From: Lepidostoma basale
Lineage: Eukaryota; Arthropoda; Insecta; Trichoptera; Lepidostomatidae
Reading direction: 5' to 3'
Length of the DNA stretch: 64,000 nucleotides
Assembly (NCBI GenBank): GCA_022606425.2
Contig: JAHDVF020000527.1
Location: 372,001-436,000 of the forward strand
Part shown: piece by piece, positions 9,795-22,209 of the stretch
How positions within the stretch are numbered: position 1 is the first letter of the stretch
Layout: each line of letters opens with the position of its first letter
Position numbers and translations under genes: made by a program
The notes under the pieces: model-generated
Told to the model about the DNA's origin: nothing
Database searches by the model: none
The model's input: only the letters and a program-made list of their open reading frames with translations

Positions 9795-12041
9795 GTGTCT
9801 GGAATATCTCACTCAGCTTCTCCACTTGTACCCGAAGACTCTCATCATCCAGCCATTGATTTTATTCTATCGTCGGGATCTCTTCATTCGTTGCGCGAAT
9901 CCCAACGCAGTGTTTACCTTTTCAAAAAGGGAAACTACGAATTAATTAATAATTTCTTATCTGGCGTTGACTGGACCAACATTTTATCCACATCTCCTCT
10001 TAACACCGCTGTGGATGCTTTTTATGACGTGTTGCACAGCTCAATCGACCAATTCGTACCTCTTAAGCACTTCAAGAACAGTGCCAATTTTCCACTCTGG
10101 TATAATACTCCTCTAATTAAACTCACAAAAGAGAAGATCAAGTATCATAAACGATTCACAAGGTACAAAAATCCTCTTGACTATTATACCTTCTCATTGC
10201 TGAGAACCCGCCAGAAACGCATGGCCAGGGAGTGCTTGTCTCAATACATTCATTCTACAGAGCTGAATATTGCGAATAATCCGAAATACTTTTGGAATTA
10301 CGTTAAAAGTAAGCGTAAGAATAATAATTCTCTTCCTAAGACAATGTGTGTTGGTGGAAGTATTTCAATATGCGGTGGTAATAATATCTGCAATGCATTT
10401 TCAAATTACTTTCAATCCGTGTTTGTTGACGAAACCACCCCTGTCACCCCCAATCCCTGCGAGTCCTCTATCATCAATACTATCGCTGGCTGCCCCACTG
10501 ACAGACCTACACTCACCAGATACTTATCAGCCGTTGATATCAACAAAGGTGCTGGAAGCGATGGAATACCACCAATATATCTGTCCAACTGTGCTAAATC
10601 GCTCTCTGAACCACTTTCCATTATATTCACTCGTTCTCTGACTGAAGGCTGCTTTCCAGATAAATGGAAAGAAGCCTTAATAACTCCAGTTCACAAATCA
10701 GGATCCAAAAACGACATTGAAAACTATCGCCCTATCTCCATTCTTTCTACCATAAGTAAGATCTTCGAGCGTATTATATATGACAATCTATATCCTTCTC
10801 TTAAATGTATTTTGAGCGAACAACAACATGGTTTTCTCCGTAATAAATCTGTCCTATCAAATTTGATACCATTTACAGATTATGCTATATCGAACATGCA
10901 CCGCGGACTCCAGACTGATGTCATATATACTGACTATGCCAAAGCTTTCGATAGAGTAAACCACAATGTACTTTTGGCTAAATTGAGTGGACTAGGAATT
11001 CACGGTGATCTCCTTAGATGGATAAACTCCTATATAAAAAATCGTAGGCAAGCAGTGGTGACTGGTGGCTTTAAATCAAACTTCGTGGGAATACCTTCCG
11101 GGGTTCCCCAGGGCTCCCATCTGGGACCTCTTTTCTTCATCCTATATATACACGACATTGGCAACTGCTTTCTCCACTCCAAGCATCTCATTTTTGCTGA
11201 TGATATGAAGGTCTTTCTGAAGGTTTCAGACACTTCTGACTGCCTTCGACTCCAGTCAGATCTTGACAGACTCTCTCATTACTGTATACTAAATAAATTA
11301 TCCATAAATGCAAACAAATGTCATAAGCTTTCACTGACGCGTAAAATGAACCCTCACAAACATGTGTACTCCATCAATGGTTCCATAATATCCGATTCAG
11401 ACCGCGTGAGAGATCTTGGAGTCACAATCGACCCTAAACTCACTTTCGTTAGTCATATTGATGACATGGTGGACAAATCTCTCAGAACGTTGGGATTTAT
11501 ACTACGCACATGCAAACCTTTCCAAAATATCACTGCCCTTAAAGTATTATTTACAACCATGGTTCGCTCACGCCTTGAATATGTATCTCCCGTTTGGTCT
11601 CCTTATTATGCGGCACATATCCAACGCATTGAAAGAGTACAAAAAATGTTTATTAAACATATTAATTTTAAAATGTGCAAGTCATTCTCTGATTACAAAT
11701 CTGCCCTAATTTTTCACTCCTTGGACTCTCTTGAAAATAGACGTACTCTTCATGATATGATGTTACTTCATAAAATAATTCATTTTAAAATTGACAATTC
11801 TGAACTTCTCAGCAAATTGTCACTCAATACCCCCATGTCTCGCACGAGACACACCGCGAACCAAGTTTTCCACCTTCCTGTTTATCGCACAAATTACGCT
11901 CTGAGCGCGGCACTGTATCGAATCTGTGATATCTACAACAAACATTTTGGAGACATTGACGTCTTTCATTTGAGCGAGCGAAATTTTAAAAAAGTGATCG
12001 GAGCAACATTTCGGCGCGGATGTGACCACGATGTAACATGA
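9759..12041 (+). CDS. Non-LTR reverse transcriptase (truncated ORF2), open frame
   Basis: The 760-codon frame has no stop. It starts in flanking sequence; element-derived protein begins near residue 13 (SGISHSASPLVPEDSHH), the end of an APE-type endonuclease. RT motifs follow in order: ITPVHKSG and NYRPIS (finger region, about residues 307-325), YTDYAKAFDRVNH with the first catalytic Asp (about 390), SGVPQGSHLGPL (about 450) and FADDMKVF with the catalytic Asp pair (about 485). The C-terminal part contains VRSRLEYVSPVW. There is no RNase H or zinc-finger end. The intact frame suggests a recent insertion, but lack of the N-terminal endonuclease makes it non-autonomous. Jockey versus related clades cannot be settled by eye. 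Confidence 0.9.
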   Translation: MLKNKILLIKQIVSGISHSASPLVPEDSHHPAIDFILSSGSLHSLRESQRSVYLFKKGNYELINNFLSGVDWTNILSTSPLNTAVDAFYDVLHSSIDQFVPLKHFKNSANFPLWYNTPLIKLTKEKIKYHKRFTRYKNPLDYYTFSLLRTRQKRMARECLSQYIHSTELNIANNPKYFWNYVKSKRKNNNSLPKTMCVGGSISICGGNNICNAFSNYFQSVFVDETTPVTPNPCESSIINTIAGCPTDRPTLTRYLSAVDINKGAGSDGIPPIYLSNCAKSLSEPLSIIFTRSLTEGCFPDKWKEALITPVHKSGSKNDIENYRPISILSTISKIFERIIYDNLYPSLKCILSEQQHGFLRNKSVLSNLIPFTDYAISNMHRGLQTDVIYTDYAKAFDRVNHNVLLAKLSGLGIHGDLLRWINSYIKNRRQAVVTGGFKSNFVGIPSGVPQGSHLGPLFFILYIHDIGNCFLHSKHLIFADDMKVFLKVSDTSDCLRLQSDLDRLSHYCILNKLSINANKCHKLSLTRKMNPHKHVYSINGSIISDSDRVRDLGVTIDPKLTFVSHIDDMVDKSLRTLGFILRTCKPFQNITALKVLFTTMVRSRLEYVSPVWSPYYAAHIQRIERVQKMFIKHINFKMCKSFSDYKSALIFHSLDSLENRRTLHDMMLLHKIIHFKIDNSELLSKLSLNTPMSRTRHTANQVFHLPVYRTNYALSAALYRICDIYNKHFGDIDVFHLSERNFKKVIGATFRRGCDHDVT

Positions 12042-12301
12042 TATTATAATACTTGTATATTACTTTTTATTTTATTTTATCTTAATTTAATTTTTATTTC
12101 CAGTACTATAAGTATTTTAACTCTTAAATATTATGTATACCTTATTTTGTCTTAGTTTAACTTCAATGTTTCTCACTATCATTTGTTGATTGTTAACTAT
12201 TATTTTTAATCTGTGGTAGCATGTAATTGGCCTTATTTTAATTATTCTGAATGTTTCTTTTATATATATATATATGTTATTGATATCGCTGTATGTTACC
12301 C

Positions 12302-12336
<35 letters not shown>

Positions 12337-12340
12337 ATTA
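9795..12340 (+). mobile_element. Jockey-like non-LTR retrotransposon, 5'-truncated
   Basis: The element keeps the last residues of an endonuclease domain, a full RT domain and a C-terminal region, a short AT-rich 3' UTR and a tail of (AAAT)n at 12304-12340. The 5' boundary is set where LINE-like coding begins. A possible AATTAAA duplication flanks it, but the AT-rich context makes that weak. Confidence 0.85.
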
Positions 12341-13091
12341 AAGAAATTGCCAATTTCAAGTTTTCATGGAATTTTATACTACATTAATATATTAAAATGC
12401 GTTTTTATTTATTTAAATAATGCACATTTGAAATAAATAAAAAATGGTTATTAAAATTCAATGTTCAATATTTATGCTTTGAATTATTCTCCATAGATGT
12501 CGCCGAACTACGCGTTTCTTTCAATAAGTTAATAGGCAAACTTTACAACAGACATATATTTTTTGGTATTATTTAAGAATATCATAATCGTGTTCATTTT
12601 TAAAAACCTAAAGTTGTCAACTCTTTTAAAATATGTAATATAAGGATAAACATTGCAGCAGCAAATACTAAAGGTACATATTTATAATTTGATGAATATA
12701 TTTTTTGATTACCTTTTATTTCCAACCGGTTGAACACAAATATAGAAAGAGCTAATACTGAAATAAATATTTATTCAAATAAAGATACTGATAATAGCAA
12801 AACTGAGATAATGGGAGATAAGACTATCTCCCATTAGACATACCTTATGTTCCAAGTAAGGTTTTCCATGCTTTCTTCGATAGCCCCTGGACCACAGAGT
12901 TAGACTGAATCAGCTCAGTAGACTGTTTTTCTAGATTAGACAGATTTAATTAATTATATTATTATACAAAACAAATTTAATAATAATTAGTAATGTCCTG
13001 GAGTCCTTGAGCTAATTAACAGCAAGAATAATAAAGTCACCAATTGTGAAAAAAAAAATGAAACAAAGATTTTTTTAGACAACAAACAGAA
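12341..13091. other. No gene; one short perfect hairpin
   Basis: AT-rich sequence. At 12809-12836 the arms TAATGGGAGATA and TATCTCCCATTA are perfectly complementary around AGAC. Confidence 0.6.
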
Positions 13092-13480
13092 CAAACCATC
13101 TCTCCGTTTCTCCGAAATGATAGGCAGAGAGAATGTAATGCCACACTACTCTATCCTGACATACCTCTCTAGCTTCCTTCACATTCATACAACAAGTCAT
13201 AAACGCACGTCGATTTTTCCGACTTTTAACACGCCTGACCTTTAAAAGTTGATTGATTTGGTCACGCCATGTTTTCCTCGGTCTTTTTCGATTCCGTACT
13301 CAATTCACATCGTTAACGTATGCTATCTTAACCATTATTTCTTCATCCATGCGTTCCGTGTGACGAAACTAACGCAGTGATCATTTTAAAATCTTGTTCA
13401 TAATACTTTCTTACTCTCTCCATTACATCCTCATATCGACATTTAAAACTCTATCATATATCGTTTTACCACACTTTTAA
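13092..13480 (-). mobile_element. LINE family R 3' fragment
   Basis: The minus strand gives decayed MNKIL-type to YP codons: homologues of KTWRDQINQLLKV and the terminal SILSAYP region are recognisable with frameshifts. The tail is lost. Confidence 0.7.
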
Positions 13481-13913
13481 ACACTATATTTTAAACTTGC
13501 AAATGTTTAACTGCGACAATTTTTAATAGCATCCATGCGCTTGTAAATTAAAATGATATATTTAATCTAGTTAAATATCAATTTCTAAATACATGTTCAT
13601 GACAGTTTAATGTTGTAAGTGCATGCATTAGGTTACATAACGCTGCTCGTCCATTTTTATAAACGGTAAATTAACAGGACAAGGGTTGGCTACTCGACTT
13701 ACCCTCACTTACTTAACTAGCTTTCAAGAACGATGGCAACAGTTCAAAGTTGAGTATATCTGGCATAAAGAATAGTGCGGCGGTCAGGGGTAGCCAACAT
13801 AGCTAAGATAAAAAATAAAATTAATGCTGAATATGGTAATACTGTAGATTTCCTAATAATGTAGATTTCCATAGTTAATTTGAATGGAAAATTAAACTTC
13901 GTATTATTGCTCA
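13481..13913. other. No gene seen
   Basis: AT-rich. A pair of short inverted words, GTTGGCTAC near 13686 and GTAGCCAAC near 13790, might bound a small MITE, but no family or duplication supports it. Confidence 0.3.
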
Positions 13914-14152
13914 TCTTTTTTTTTTTTTTTCGTCGGTCGCTTGAACCCAATTACAGAATACAATTGGTTTTTAAGCTGATATATTGATTCTCGTGACATG
14001 TGACAGGTAGCCAATCTATCGCCATTTTATTGTCAGGAGAATTCTACACCAGACCAAAGACAGTGTGACAATCACACTGCCATCGCTGGGAATCGAACCC
14101 AGAACCTTCGGAATGGGAATCAGAGCTCTTACTACTCTGCCACGAAGGTCGT
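13914..14152 (-). mobile_element. tRNA-derived SINE
   Basis: On the minus strand: ACGACCTTCGTGGCAGAGTA (A-box region), a B box mutated to GGTTCGATTCC-like, the internal CACTGTCTTTGGTCTGG, TGTAGAATTC, and a 3' part ending in TTGGGTTCAAGCGACC and poly(A). This 3' variant also occurs at 35516. Confidence 0.8.
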
Positions 14153-14179
14153 CTTTGCTAAAAAATTATGTGGTCTGTT

Positions 14180-14480
14180 CTCCAAAGTGTTGATCTCCCT
14201 TGAGGTGAATTCCCGGCTGTTTTTACATATTTCCGGAGGTCTTCCACGAGGACGAGTCCCGTGAGGCTGATTATGTAGTGCAATATAGGGGAGTCTGGTG
14301 GTGTCCATTCTTTGAACATGACCGTACCAGTCCTTCGTTTGCTTTCTACTCCATATTATTATATCATTAACCTCACATATCTTTCTTATTCTGGTTTACC
14401 TAACGCTTTTGTGTCTTGGCTATCATCTTCTGTGTCTTCATCTCGGGTGTCTTCAAAACTTGTTAGGCTTGCCCTTGCTT
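14180..14480 (-). pseudogene. LINE C-terminal fragment
   Basis: The minus strand reads DWYGHVQRMDTTRLPYIALH, then GTRPRGRPPEICKNSREFTS. The fragments at 53480 and 63085 carry the same HVQRMD and IVLY/ALH boxes, so they form one LINE family. Confidence 0.65.
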
Positions 14481-14639
14481 CAACACCATATGTTTTTTTT
14501 CTTACGCATGCCTTATACATTTACTTTACGCATGCTTTATAATTTTCATTAACAATTATTTTTATTTTTAATCTAGTTATTTTATATCGTTCACCAGACG
14601 ATGACTATATAATATTATGTATTTTGAAATAAATGAAAA

Positions 14640-15370
14640 TCTGAAACATTTTGTTTTAACACCATTTTATTTTTATTGTTAATTACCTTACCGGTTTTGC
14701 TGGTCAAGGTTATAATTTAAATTGTTAAAACAAAATATTTGAGTTTTTTTTATTTATTTCCAAAGTGTCACTCCACAAATTAAGAGCTTCATACAGAAGT
14801 ATATCATTCTATTGATACAAGTTGAAATAAATAATGTAAAAAGTTTTGGAAGGTGTTTTATTTCATAAGAAAATCATAATTATATAATAGAATAACACTA
14901 TTAGTCTGATGTTAAATAAAAAAATGGTTTTATTATTGGTTAACGACCCCTGCATTATTGGCAATTCGTCAGGGATGGCCAAAGCACTTGCCCCGTCAAA
15001 CATTTTTATCTGACTGCATCAGTGAGGGGTGCAATTTGGATAATCATCCCCGTGTAATTAATTAAGGGCCGCCTAATAGGATATCTGCCCTTTACTGCGA
15101 CTCCAGACATGTTCCCCTCATTCACTGCGAGGGGAGGCTGGGGTGAATCTGTCACCGACGATTTCAGTAACAGTTATTACTACACATGTAAGTATTGCGT
15201 AGTTATATATGGGTGCTTGCGAGTACAATAAAATGTAGGCACATCAAATTAGACGATAGCCGACTAATGAAATTTGATCAATTTGTTAGACCTTGTACTA
15301 TTTAATCTAAGGGGCATGGGATTTGAATGAGGATGAGACCCCAATTATTTTAATCATATGACTAGGAAGA
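14640..15370. other. Decayed foldback and an unassigned repeat
   Basis: 14652-14735 is an inverted pair (TTTGTTTTAACA with TGTTAAAACAAA) centred on TACCGGTTTTGC, probably a decayed hammerhead-like pair. 14935-15170 is more GC-rich and shares words with 775-860. Neither is coding as far as I can see. Confidence 0.4.
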
Positions 15371-16040
15371 CGAACTAACTAGCCAACCATCACGCCGTTT
15401 CTCCGAAGGGGTAGGCAGAGAAGATGGACTGCTACACTGTTCTGTCCTGACGTATCTCTCGAGCTTACTCTAAATTCATACATCGTATATGGCCGCCTTT
15501 CAGTAATTGATTTAGTCATGCCATGGTTTCCGTTGCTATCCACGGCTTATTTTTCTATTCTTACTGTTTGTATACCACTATTAACCATTCTTCTCTCATC
15601 TATTCGCTGTGTCAAAACCATCTAAGTGATTATTTTTTTTAATTTTGCTCGGACTTTTTTTTACTTTCTTACGTTGATTCATTATTTCGTATTTTAATAT
15701 TCTTTCATACATCGTTTTCCCACATATGTTTCTCAGTGATTTCATTTCCACAGCATTTATTCTGCTTTCATCCTTATTTACCTAATTAATCAAATTTTAA
15801 AGGTTGGTCATGTCCAGAAGACGGAAGAAACGACGTGCGTGTATGACTCGCCGTATGAAAGTGGAGGAATGTCAGGAGGTATGTCAGGATAGAGTAGTGT
15901 GGCGGTCCATTCTCTCTGTCTGCCCCCGCGGGGAAACGGCACGATGGTTTGTTGTTGTTGTTGTCATACTTATTTTGCCAGCGCCATGCTTCACTTCCAT
16001 ACATAAGGGTTGTGACTAGACCTCCATTATGGCAAGGAAG
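15371..16040 (-). mobile_element. LINE family R copy split by another family R copy
   Basis: Minus-strand family R sequence runs from the ACCATCACGCCG terminus at 15387 to 15772, and resumes at 15976 with the codons for YGSEAWRW. The two parts join without loss across the nested plus-strand copy. Many frameshifts are present. Confidence 0.8.
15780..15968 (+). mobile_element. LINE family R 3' fragment nested in an older copy
   Basis: Starts at the NQILKVGHV codons and ends with GGCACGATGG and a (GTT)n tail, marking the (GTT)n subfamily. The duplication CTTATTT lies at 15773-15779 and 15969-15975. Confidence 0.8.
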
Positions 16041-16420
16041 AATGGTACAAATCCCAGATAACATAAGTTATTTTAAAAATAATAGAAACACAAATTTACT
16101 GTTTATAACATTTTTATTTACATCATTTTCCAGTATAGGTATTATACAAAAGAAAATAGGTATTATAATATATAGCAAGGTCATATAACATGACATAACG
16201 TAATGCATATTGAAAATGGTTTATAATACAACAAAAGCAACATAACTTTATAACCGAATATTTAATAAATAAATCACTAATGCTCGATAGATAACAATAA
16301 TAATACAATAGACATTAAATAATATTTCATAACCTAAAAATAATATCAATACACGAGAAGGTGCCTACAAAAGCTTTTTCCATACAGAAAACATGTTTTT
16401 AAAATAACGTAATTATAGTA
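16041..16420. other. No gene seen
   Basis: AT-rich sequence with no supported feature. Confidence 0.4.
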
Positions 16421-16500
16421 GGCCAGTCTGTCGATGCCAGCTAGCCTGGTGAAACCAGCCGCTATCGAAATAAAGACAATATGTCGGAGATGTATATAAA
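16421..16500 (+). repeat. Family D hammerhead-like repeat
   Basis: CTGTCGA, T, GCCAG with CTGGT, then GAAACCAGCC where the CCGG palindrome and final C are mutated. The AATAAAGACAATA tail follows. Confidence 0.65.
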
Positions 16501-16574
16501 AAAAACATCCCATTATTATTTAATTTTTTTGAACTTTGATATAAAGCCATTTGACATATTTTAAAATAAAATTA

Positions 16575-16755
16575 AATGCATTTTCACTAAGCGAGTTAGT
16601 TAGAGTCGATCGATTTTACTCTGTAGCGAGCTTCCTCAGGGCTATATACAAACAGTTGGTGTATATCCTTGATGAAGCTCGCTACATAGTGAAAACGGTT
16701 AGCGCTACTAGCTCAATACAGAGGTTTATACTAAATGAAAAAGTGTTTGATTTTA
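16575..16755. repeat. Family F inverted pair (foldback)
   Basis: The minus arm has CCUGAGGA, A, GCUC with GAGU, then AAAA and UCG. The plus arm at 16668-16703 has UUGAUGA, A, GCUC and GUGAAAACGGUU. The family is better preserved at 25183-25375. Confidence 0.6.
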
Positions 16756-16856
16756 TCATATTATTTAATTACTGTTTGTTATGAAATTAGGTTTGTTAAT
16801 ATTGTTTTACTGGGGATTTTATCAATTATGTTTTGATCAATGTTATTACATTATCG

Positions 16857-17010
16857 CTGGTCGTGGTGGTTTAGGGGATAGAACGCTTGGCTCCTGATCC
16901 AGGGGGCATGGGTTCAAGCCTGGACACGACCAGGTTCCTTCTTCATAATAATGAGCTATTTTCTGCTCACATTGAAGATTGTAAAATAAATTCTAATATC
17001 ATTGATATAA
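16857..17010 (+). mobile_element. Second tRNA-like SINE family
   Basis: TGGTGGTTTAGGGGA (A-box-like), GGTTCAAGCC (B-box-like), then CAGGTTCCTTCTTCATAAT. A second copy lies at 46951-47095 and shares the TTCTTCATTATAAGCTATTT part. Confidence 0.65.
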
Positions 17011-17648
17011 ATCCTTGATGAAAAAGAATTCTGGTATGAATGTATTTTATTATAAATAAGAAGCCAAGGAATCTAGTATAATATACCCACCGTTCGAGTA
17101 TATTAAGATAATCTATTTGTTGAGAATTTATAACAAATTGTATTGAAAAATATTTTGGAGACACCCCTCTTGGTTGAAATAATAATAATAATAAATCTAT
17201 AAAACAGGGTTGTGTAAAGTTTTGATGGATCAATAGTTTATTTAGTATCGTCTATATTCTGTTAAAAATGCAGTATAAATTTACAAATAGGTATTCGGAT
17301 TGATAAAAAAATATCAAAAACACATTTTAGCAACAAGCCGACAAAGCTTCGAAAGTCTTAATAAATAGTAAAACTTTACTATGTTTTCTATTTTACTTCA
17401 CTGATATTAGTTTTATTTATTTTGTGCTTACGTGAAATAATGAATTTAGATTTTTTATAAGTATTTCTACTATGTTAATTTAAAGTTAATATTAAGAACA
17501 GTATTCTCGTATTATTACTATTTTTCTATGTTTTTTGGCATAAACTTTGGAAGTGATATTTGTGACAGGCCTCCTCTACATATTCCAAACAAACTTTAAT
17601 ATCTTGGTAATGCTGTTTTCGTAATACAGAGTTTTTAATAAATCTTGA
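17011..17648. other. No gene seen
   Basis: AT-rich, with only chance ORFs. Confidence 0.4.
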
Positions 17649-17971
17649 TTAACCACCCTACGTATTTGAACGTACGTGATACGTCACTGCGACTGTATCA
17701 TTCTGCGCTATCCCGTATCACGTACGCGCTTGAGAAAAAGTAATGTAACTTAAATGTACAAACTGTTAGAGATACGCGCGTGTGCCAACAATACTCGAGT
17801 ACAAGTCTTCATAAATATGATAGTTTTACAAGGGGCAGGCGAAGTGTGCGGTCGAGAATTTATCGTTTCGTAATTTAAAAATATATAATTAATATATAAT
17901 TAAATTTTATTGATAAAAAAACTGTTTTTTTGCACGTTTCTCGGAAAATAACCTAAAGGTAGGGCGGTTAA
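17649..17971. mobile_element. piggyBac-like MITE
   Basis: TTAA at both ends, with terminal inverted repeats TTAACCACCCTACGT and TTAACCGCCCTACCT (right end read on the minus strand). A subterminal inverted pair built on CGTACGTGATACG lies inside. At 323 bp it has no coding capacity. TTAA target choice is typical of piggyBac. Confidence 0.65.
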
Positions 17972-18985
17972 TGCTGAAACGCACGAAAAAGCCCAATATA
18001 CGCGATAAAGGTGTTAAAACTAAATATAATACGTATATGTTTAATGATAACATTTAACACTGAAGAATATAATCGTTTTCTAAAAGGTTTATTTTATTAT
18101 AAAGTGTTGAATTAGGTCTGCAAAAAGAATGTTTAAAAAATCTAATAATCGTAATCGAAAAAAATAAATATCTTCTTTTAAGTCGATATCATATTATAAA
18201 AAGGGGTGACATGTATTTTTCTTTCTTAAGCAAAATCAAAGGCAAGTTGAATCATATCACTCCCACAAAATATATCATATTTTTTTAACAAGCAGCAACA
18301 AATGAATATTTTTAATAATTCTATGTATTTTTACATGCTATAAACTTAGAGTCATATATTGCATATCTTGATGTTGAGGAATGAAATCATTCTCGAAACG
18401 TCTGCTAGAAACGGACATACGACGACATGATTACGAAAACAGCATCCCTTTCTTCGTGTTAGACAACAAACGCATTTTAAATATTTTCGTAATTATTCTA
18501 AATGAATTATTTTTAGATGCACTCAATACTGTAATTACGAAATGCATTATTCATTTGAAATAATTTCGATAATAATAATAACCAAATCAAGTATTTTTTT
18601 ATATATTTATTATAACGGCTTTCCGTGAACCAGTTTATACAATTCAATGTAGGTACAGAGTGAATTTTTATTTTATTTATTTTATCACATTCATGTTCTT
18701 GAAAAAGGTTGTAACCCAGAAAAAATATCAATGCAAAAATCATGTGTATTTTTTTTATAATGAATATCAACCGTGACGTAGCAAATGCAAAATAATAATG
18801 AAAGAAAATATTTTTTGATATACAGTTTTTTCGATCGTTATTAATTTTTACTCATATACAGGACATCATATAATTTATCGTCTTAAAAAATGAAGGTTTA
18901 TTAACAAATCAACTTAAACATATAGAAAAAGTTTTTTTTTTTCATTTTTAAAATGACTTTAAAAATTACACCATTAACTGTTAAA
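17972..18985. other. No gene seen
   Basis: About 1 kb of AT-rich DNA with no supported coding or repeat feature. Confidence 0.4.
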
Positions 18986-19260
18986 TTTAGAACGCTGTTA
19001 TAATATCACAATTTTTATTATACACTTTTTGAGAATGTCGGGACAGCTGTTTCGCCAACAGATGCTGGCATCATCAGGCGTAACAAACAATTGTTTGTAA
19101 AACTTGATGATTCCAACAAACGAAACAGCGATGGCGAAACAGCTGTCGCGACATTCTCAAAAGGTATGTTATATTGAAACAGTGTTGTAAATTGTAACAG
19201 TTAATAATGGTTCAAGTATTCATAGTGTATAGGCCAAAACAATGGACTCAAATTATATCA
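18986..19260. repeat. Family B inverted pair (foldback)
   Basis: Both arms end in GAGAATGTCG or CGACATTCTC around the ribozyme cores. The plus arm (19101-19149) has UUGAUGA but a disturbed stem II. Its tail runs through AACAGTTAATAATGG to GGCCAAAACAATGGA. Confidence 0.75.
19035..19086 (-). ncRNA. Hammerhead ribozyme motif, family B
   Basis: CUGAUGA, one extra U, stem II GCCAGC with GUUGGC (loop AUCU), GAAA, CAGCUG, UC. All core nucleotides are canonical. The 5' strand of stem I is UUACGC. Its partner is CCGACA here but GCGACA in the facing arm, so stem I is broken by one change in this copy. Confidence 0.7.
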
Positions 19261-22019
19261 ATAATTTAAAAAAAAAAAAAAGTAAATTATTATTATTTAT
19301 TTGTTCACGGATGTTGCCAGTATAATAAATATTTTAAAATAACACAAACATCTTGATTTCTTTCAAAACTCACGCTATAAGACTTTGAGTCTCGCAATAA
19401 TAACCGCACCGTTTACAGATATCATAAATTTAATATTTAACGTTCTTAATTTAAATTTAAACGAATTAAAGAATGTACTAAATATTGCCCTTAACTAATT
19501 TTTATCCATTCTCAATTTTTTTACCAGTTCAGTTTTTTTTTTCATTCAAAATAATACGAAGCATTTTTAAAGCAGATTACAAAGAATTAAATCAATTAAC
19601 ACCAAAACTACTTAGATGTAAGTATTTTTTTATTTTTAATATACTTATTAGATCAAATTTCCATATCTAAACTTTAAAATATAAGGTACATTTAAGATAT
19701 GCAATGGAAAAAAAACATTTTTCGTCCTTCGAATACATAATTTTATATAATTCTTTAACAGTGTATTCAGAAAAAAAATATCATTTATGAACAACAACAT
19801 ATCTGAGATAAGAATTGTTCACGGTGAAAAAAAAAATCATCAAATTTATACAAAACTTTTTTGTAGTTTTTTTATGTCAAAGAACGTAAAATTTATCCAT
19901 ACTTGTACTTAATAAAATACCCATAAAGTAAGGAAAATTATAAATAATATGTTCTTAATTCTACATTATTATTTTCAATAGTATTTTGGGGGCAGTGTAT
20001 AGCTATTTTGATACACTTATTATTATTTTATGGATATATAACGCCAAAATAATCGGGTGAGGTAGAGATGAAAAACGGTTTAACCCCAAAAATTGAGATA
20101 AAATATTTTTTCTTTCTTTTGAGTATAATACTTCGAGTAATAAAAAAAATACTGACAAAAAAACTTTTATAAAGACTAGGTAACTAAATATCACAAATCT
20201 TCATAACAAATATTTTTTAGTTCTACTGTATACAAACATAGGTATATAACATGCACAAAAGATAAAAAGATTTTTTTTTTTAATTTAATTTACGAAATTT
20301 TTCTAAAGCACTTTTAAAAACGGTATCCTTATAGGATTGTATGATCATTTTAAGAGTTAAAACGGAAAACAAATATTACATATTTAGTTTTTCAAAATAT
20401 TTTTGAAAAAAAAAAGTTTTATTTAATTGATTTTGTAAACTACACACGGAGCATTGTCTTCGATAATTTATTTTACATTTTAATTATATTTTATTTTCTA
20501 TATTTATTCACGATTTTCATAAATATTTCGATATAATTAGACACCTTATGATACAAAACTTAATTATTTTTATTCGGGAACTCTAAATTTGTGCAGTACA
20601 CAAGATTGGTAATTATTTCATCTAACCAGTCCATGTCTATCATGTTAAATCATAAATTTTATTTAAAAAGCTGTAAAGCATACAACATTTTTTTTTAAAT
20701 TAATTAATATTAACTTTTGCATCACACTCACGAAGTACGTTTATTGATTCTAATATGAAAGCATATTTTATTTTATGAAATGTTTTCTTCGTTAGAGATG
20801 CAATTAACAAAAATATGGTCACCCTACATGCGCAGTAACACATTTTCATAGAAAGCTTTTTTCCAAAGTATACAAAAAGATGCGCAGTAAACACAAGTGG
20901 CAAAATAATCATTATCTTTCATTGGTAAAAATGTTGTAAAACTTACGCAATATGTCTGTAATATTATTAGGAATAGTTTTCAATAATTTTTAATTTGGTA
21001 TTATAATGTCATAGTCGAGTTTAGCACAACTTTTTAAAAGACAAAAGCTTCTCCATTCACTTATTCCTATTTAATTTGAATATCAAATTTTATAATACAA
21101 AAAGAATCAAGCACGTCGCGCACAATATTTTACACTATGCGTAATACAAAAACAATAAAGCATTGATTTCAAAATTAACAGTAATATACCAGTTTTCCTT
21201 TACCACCGCGTTAAACGAAATGGCAAAGATAAAAGTTTTATATATATAATATATTTTTAGTGTTAATTTTTATAGTCGTACATAGATTGAGCTGCTTTAT
21301 TTATGTATCTAAGTTTTTTAAATCATCACAAATCTAACGTATGAACCATAGTTTTTTACTGAATTTCAGTTAAATAAGATTTGAAAAAAAAAATCGAAAT
21401 ACAGGCCAAAAAGGATAACATAATATTGTATTTATTAATATTTACATAAAGAGATCAATTGCTAGATAATGGTACAAATTACGAATGCTATAATAGTCTG
21501 CATTGAATTCAATGTAAGCTTTGGATTGAATGGTATAACGCGGTAAGATCCAAAAGTTTTCGGCCGAAGTATATTAAAAAAATAAATACGGTTAGAATCA
21601 CACAATATATTTTATTTTTGTGAATACTTATTATTAAAATGGTGTAAAACTGTAGAAACGACTCGTTATAATTAGTAAATTTATCCCATGTAAGTCCATT
21701 TTCAATTAATAAAAATACGTAATGAGATGGAATTGTAGATTATTTGATTCATGTAAACCACATTGCTGTATAGGGTATGCAGCAAATACAGTTTACAATG
21801 AATGAACGGTAATTAAAAAAAATAGCAATAGTCCAAAATAATAATACATTCGTGTCCTATATTTGCGTACACTTTGTGTTGTAGATTCACATTTGAATAA
21901 TTTTCGAAAAAATTTAAGGTTAAATTTGTAAAAAATATTAATGTTTTTATTTGAAATTTCATTGTAAGGAATAAAAATATTTTCCTTAATTAAAATTTCC
22001 TTTATAATATATAGTATGT
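19261..22019. other. Long AT-rich stretch without genes
   Basis: About 2.8 kb. I see no exon-like coding, no SINE or LINE fragment and no hammerhead-like repeat. It lies downstream of the 3' end of the ANKS1 gene. Confidence 0.5.
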
Positions 22020-22150
22020 TTGATTTTACTTAGGATTTAGGCTTCGACCGATTTCGGCAGGTCGCTTCCATCATCTGGAACACGATTTGAAAAAAATATG
22101 GCAGGGAACTGAAGAAAACCGGTCGAAGCCACAAACCTAAGTGTAATTAA
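22020..22150. repeat. Family C inverted pair (foldback)
   Basis: The minus arm (22046-22078) reads CAGAUGA, U, GGAAGCGACCUGCC, GAAA, UCGG, UC. The plus arm (22099-22132) keeps CCGGTC and the AAGCCACAAACCTAAGTG tail. The core has A at position 4 instead of U. Confidence 0.65.
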
Positions 22151-22209
22151 ACTAAATATACGTTATAAAATAACTTTTAATTATTTTGTTTTTATTTTCA
22201 TTATTTAAA

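Noticed and set aside
13675..13800. Short MITE bounded by GTTGGCTAC words
   Set aside because: Only nine matching bases, no target duplication and no second copy.
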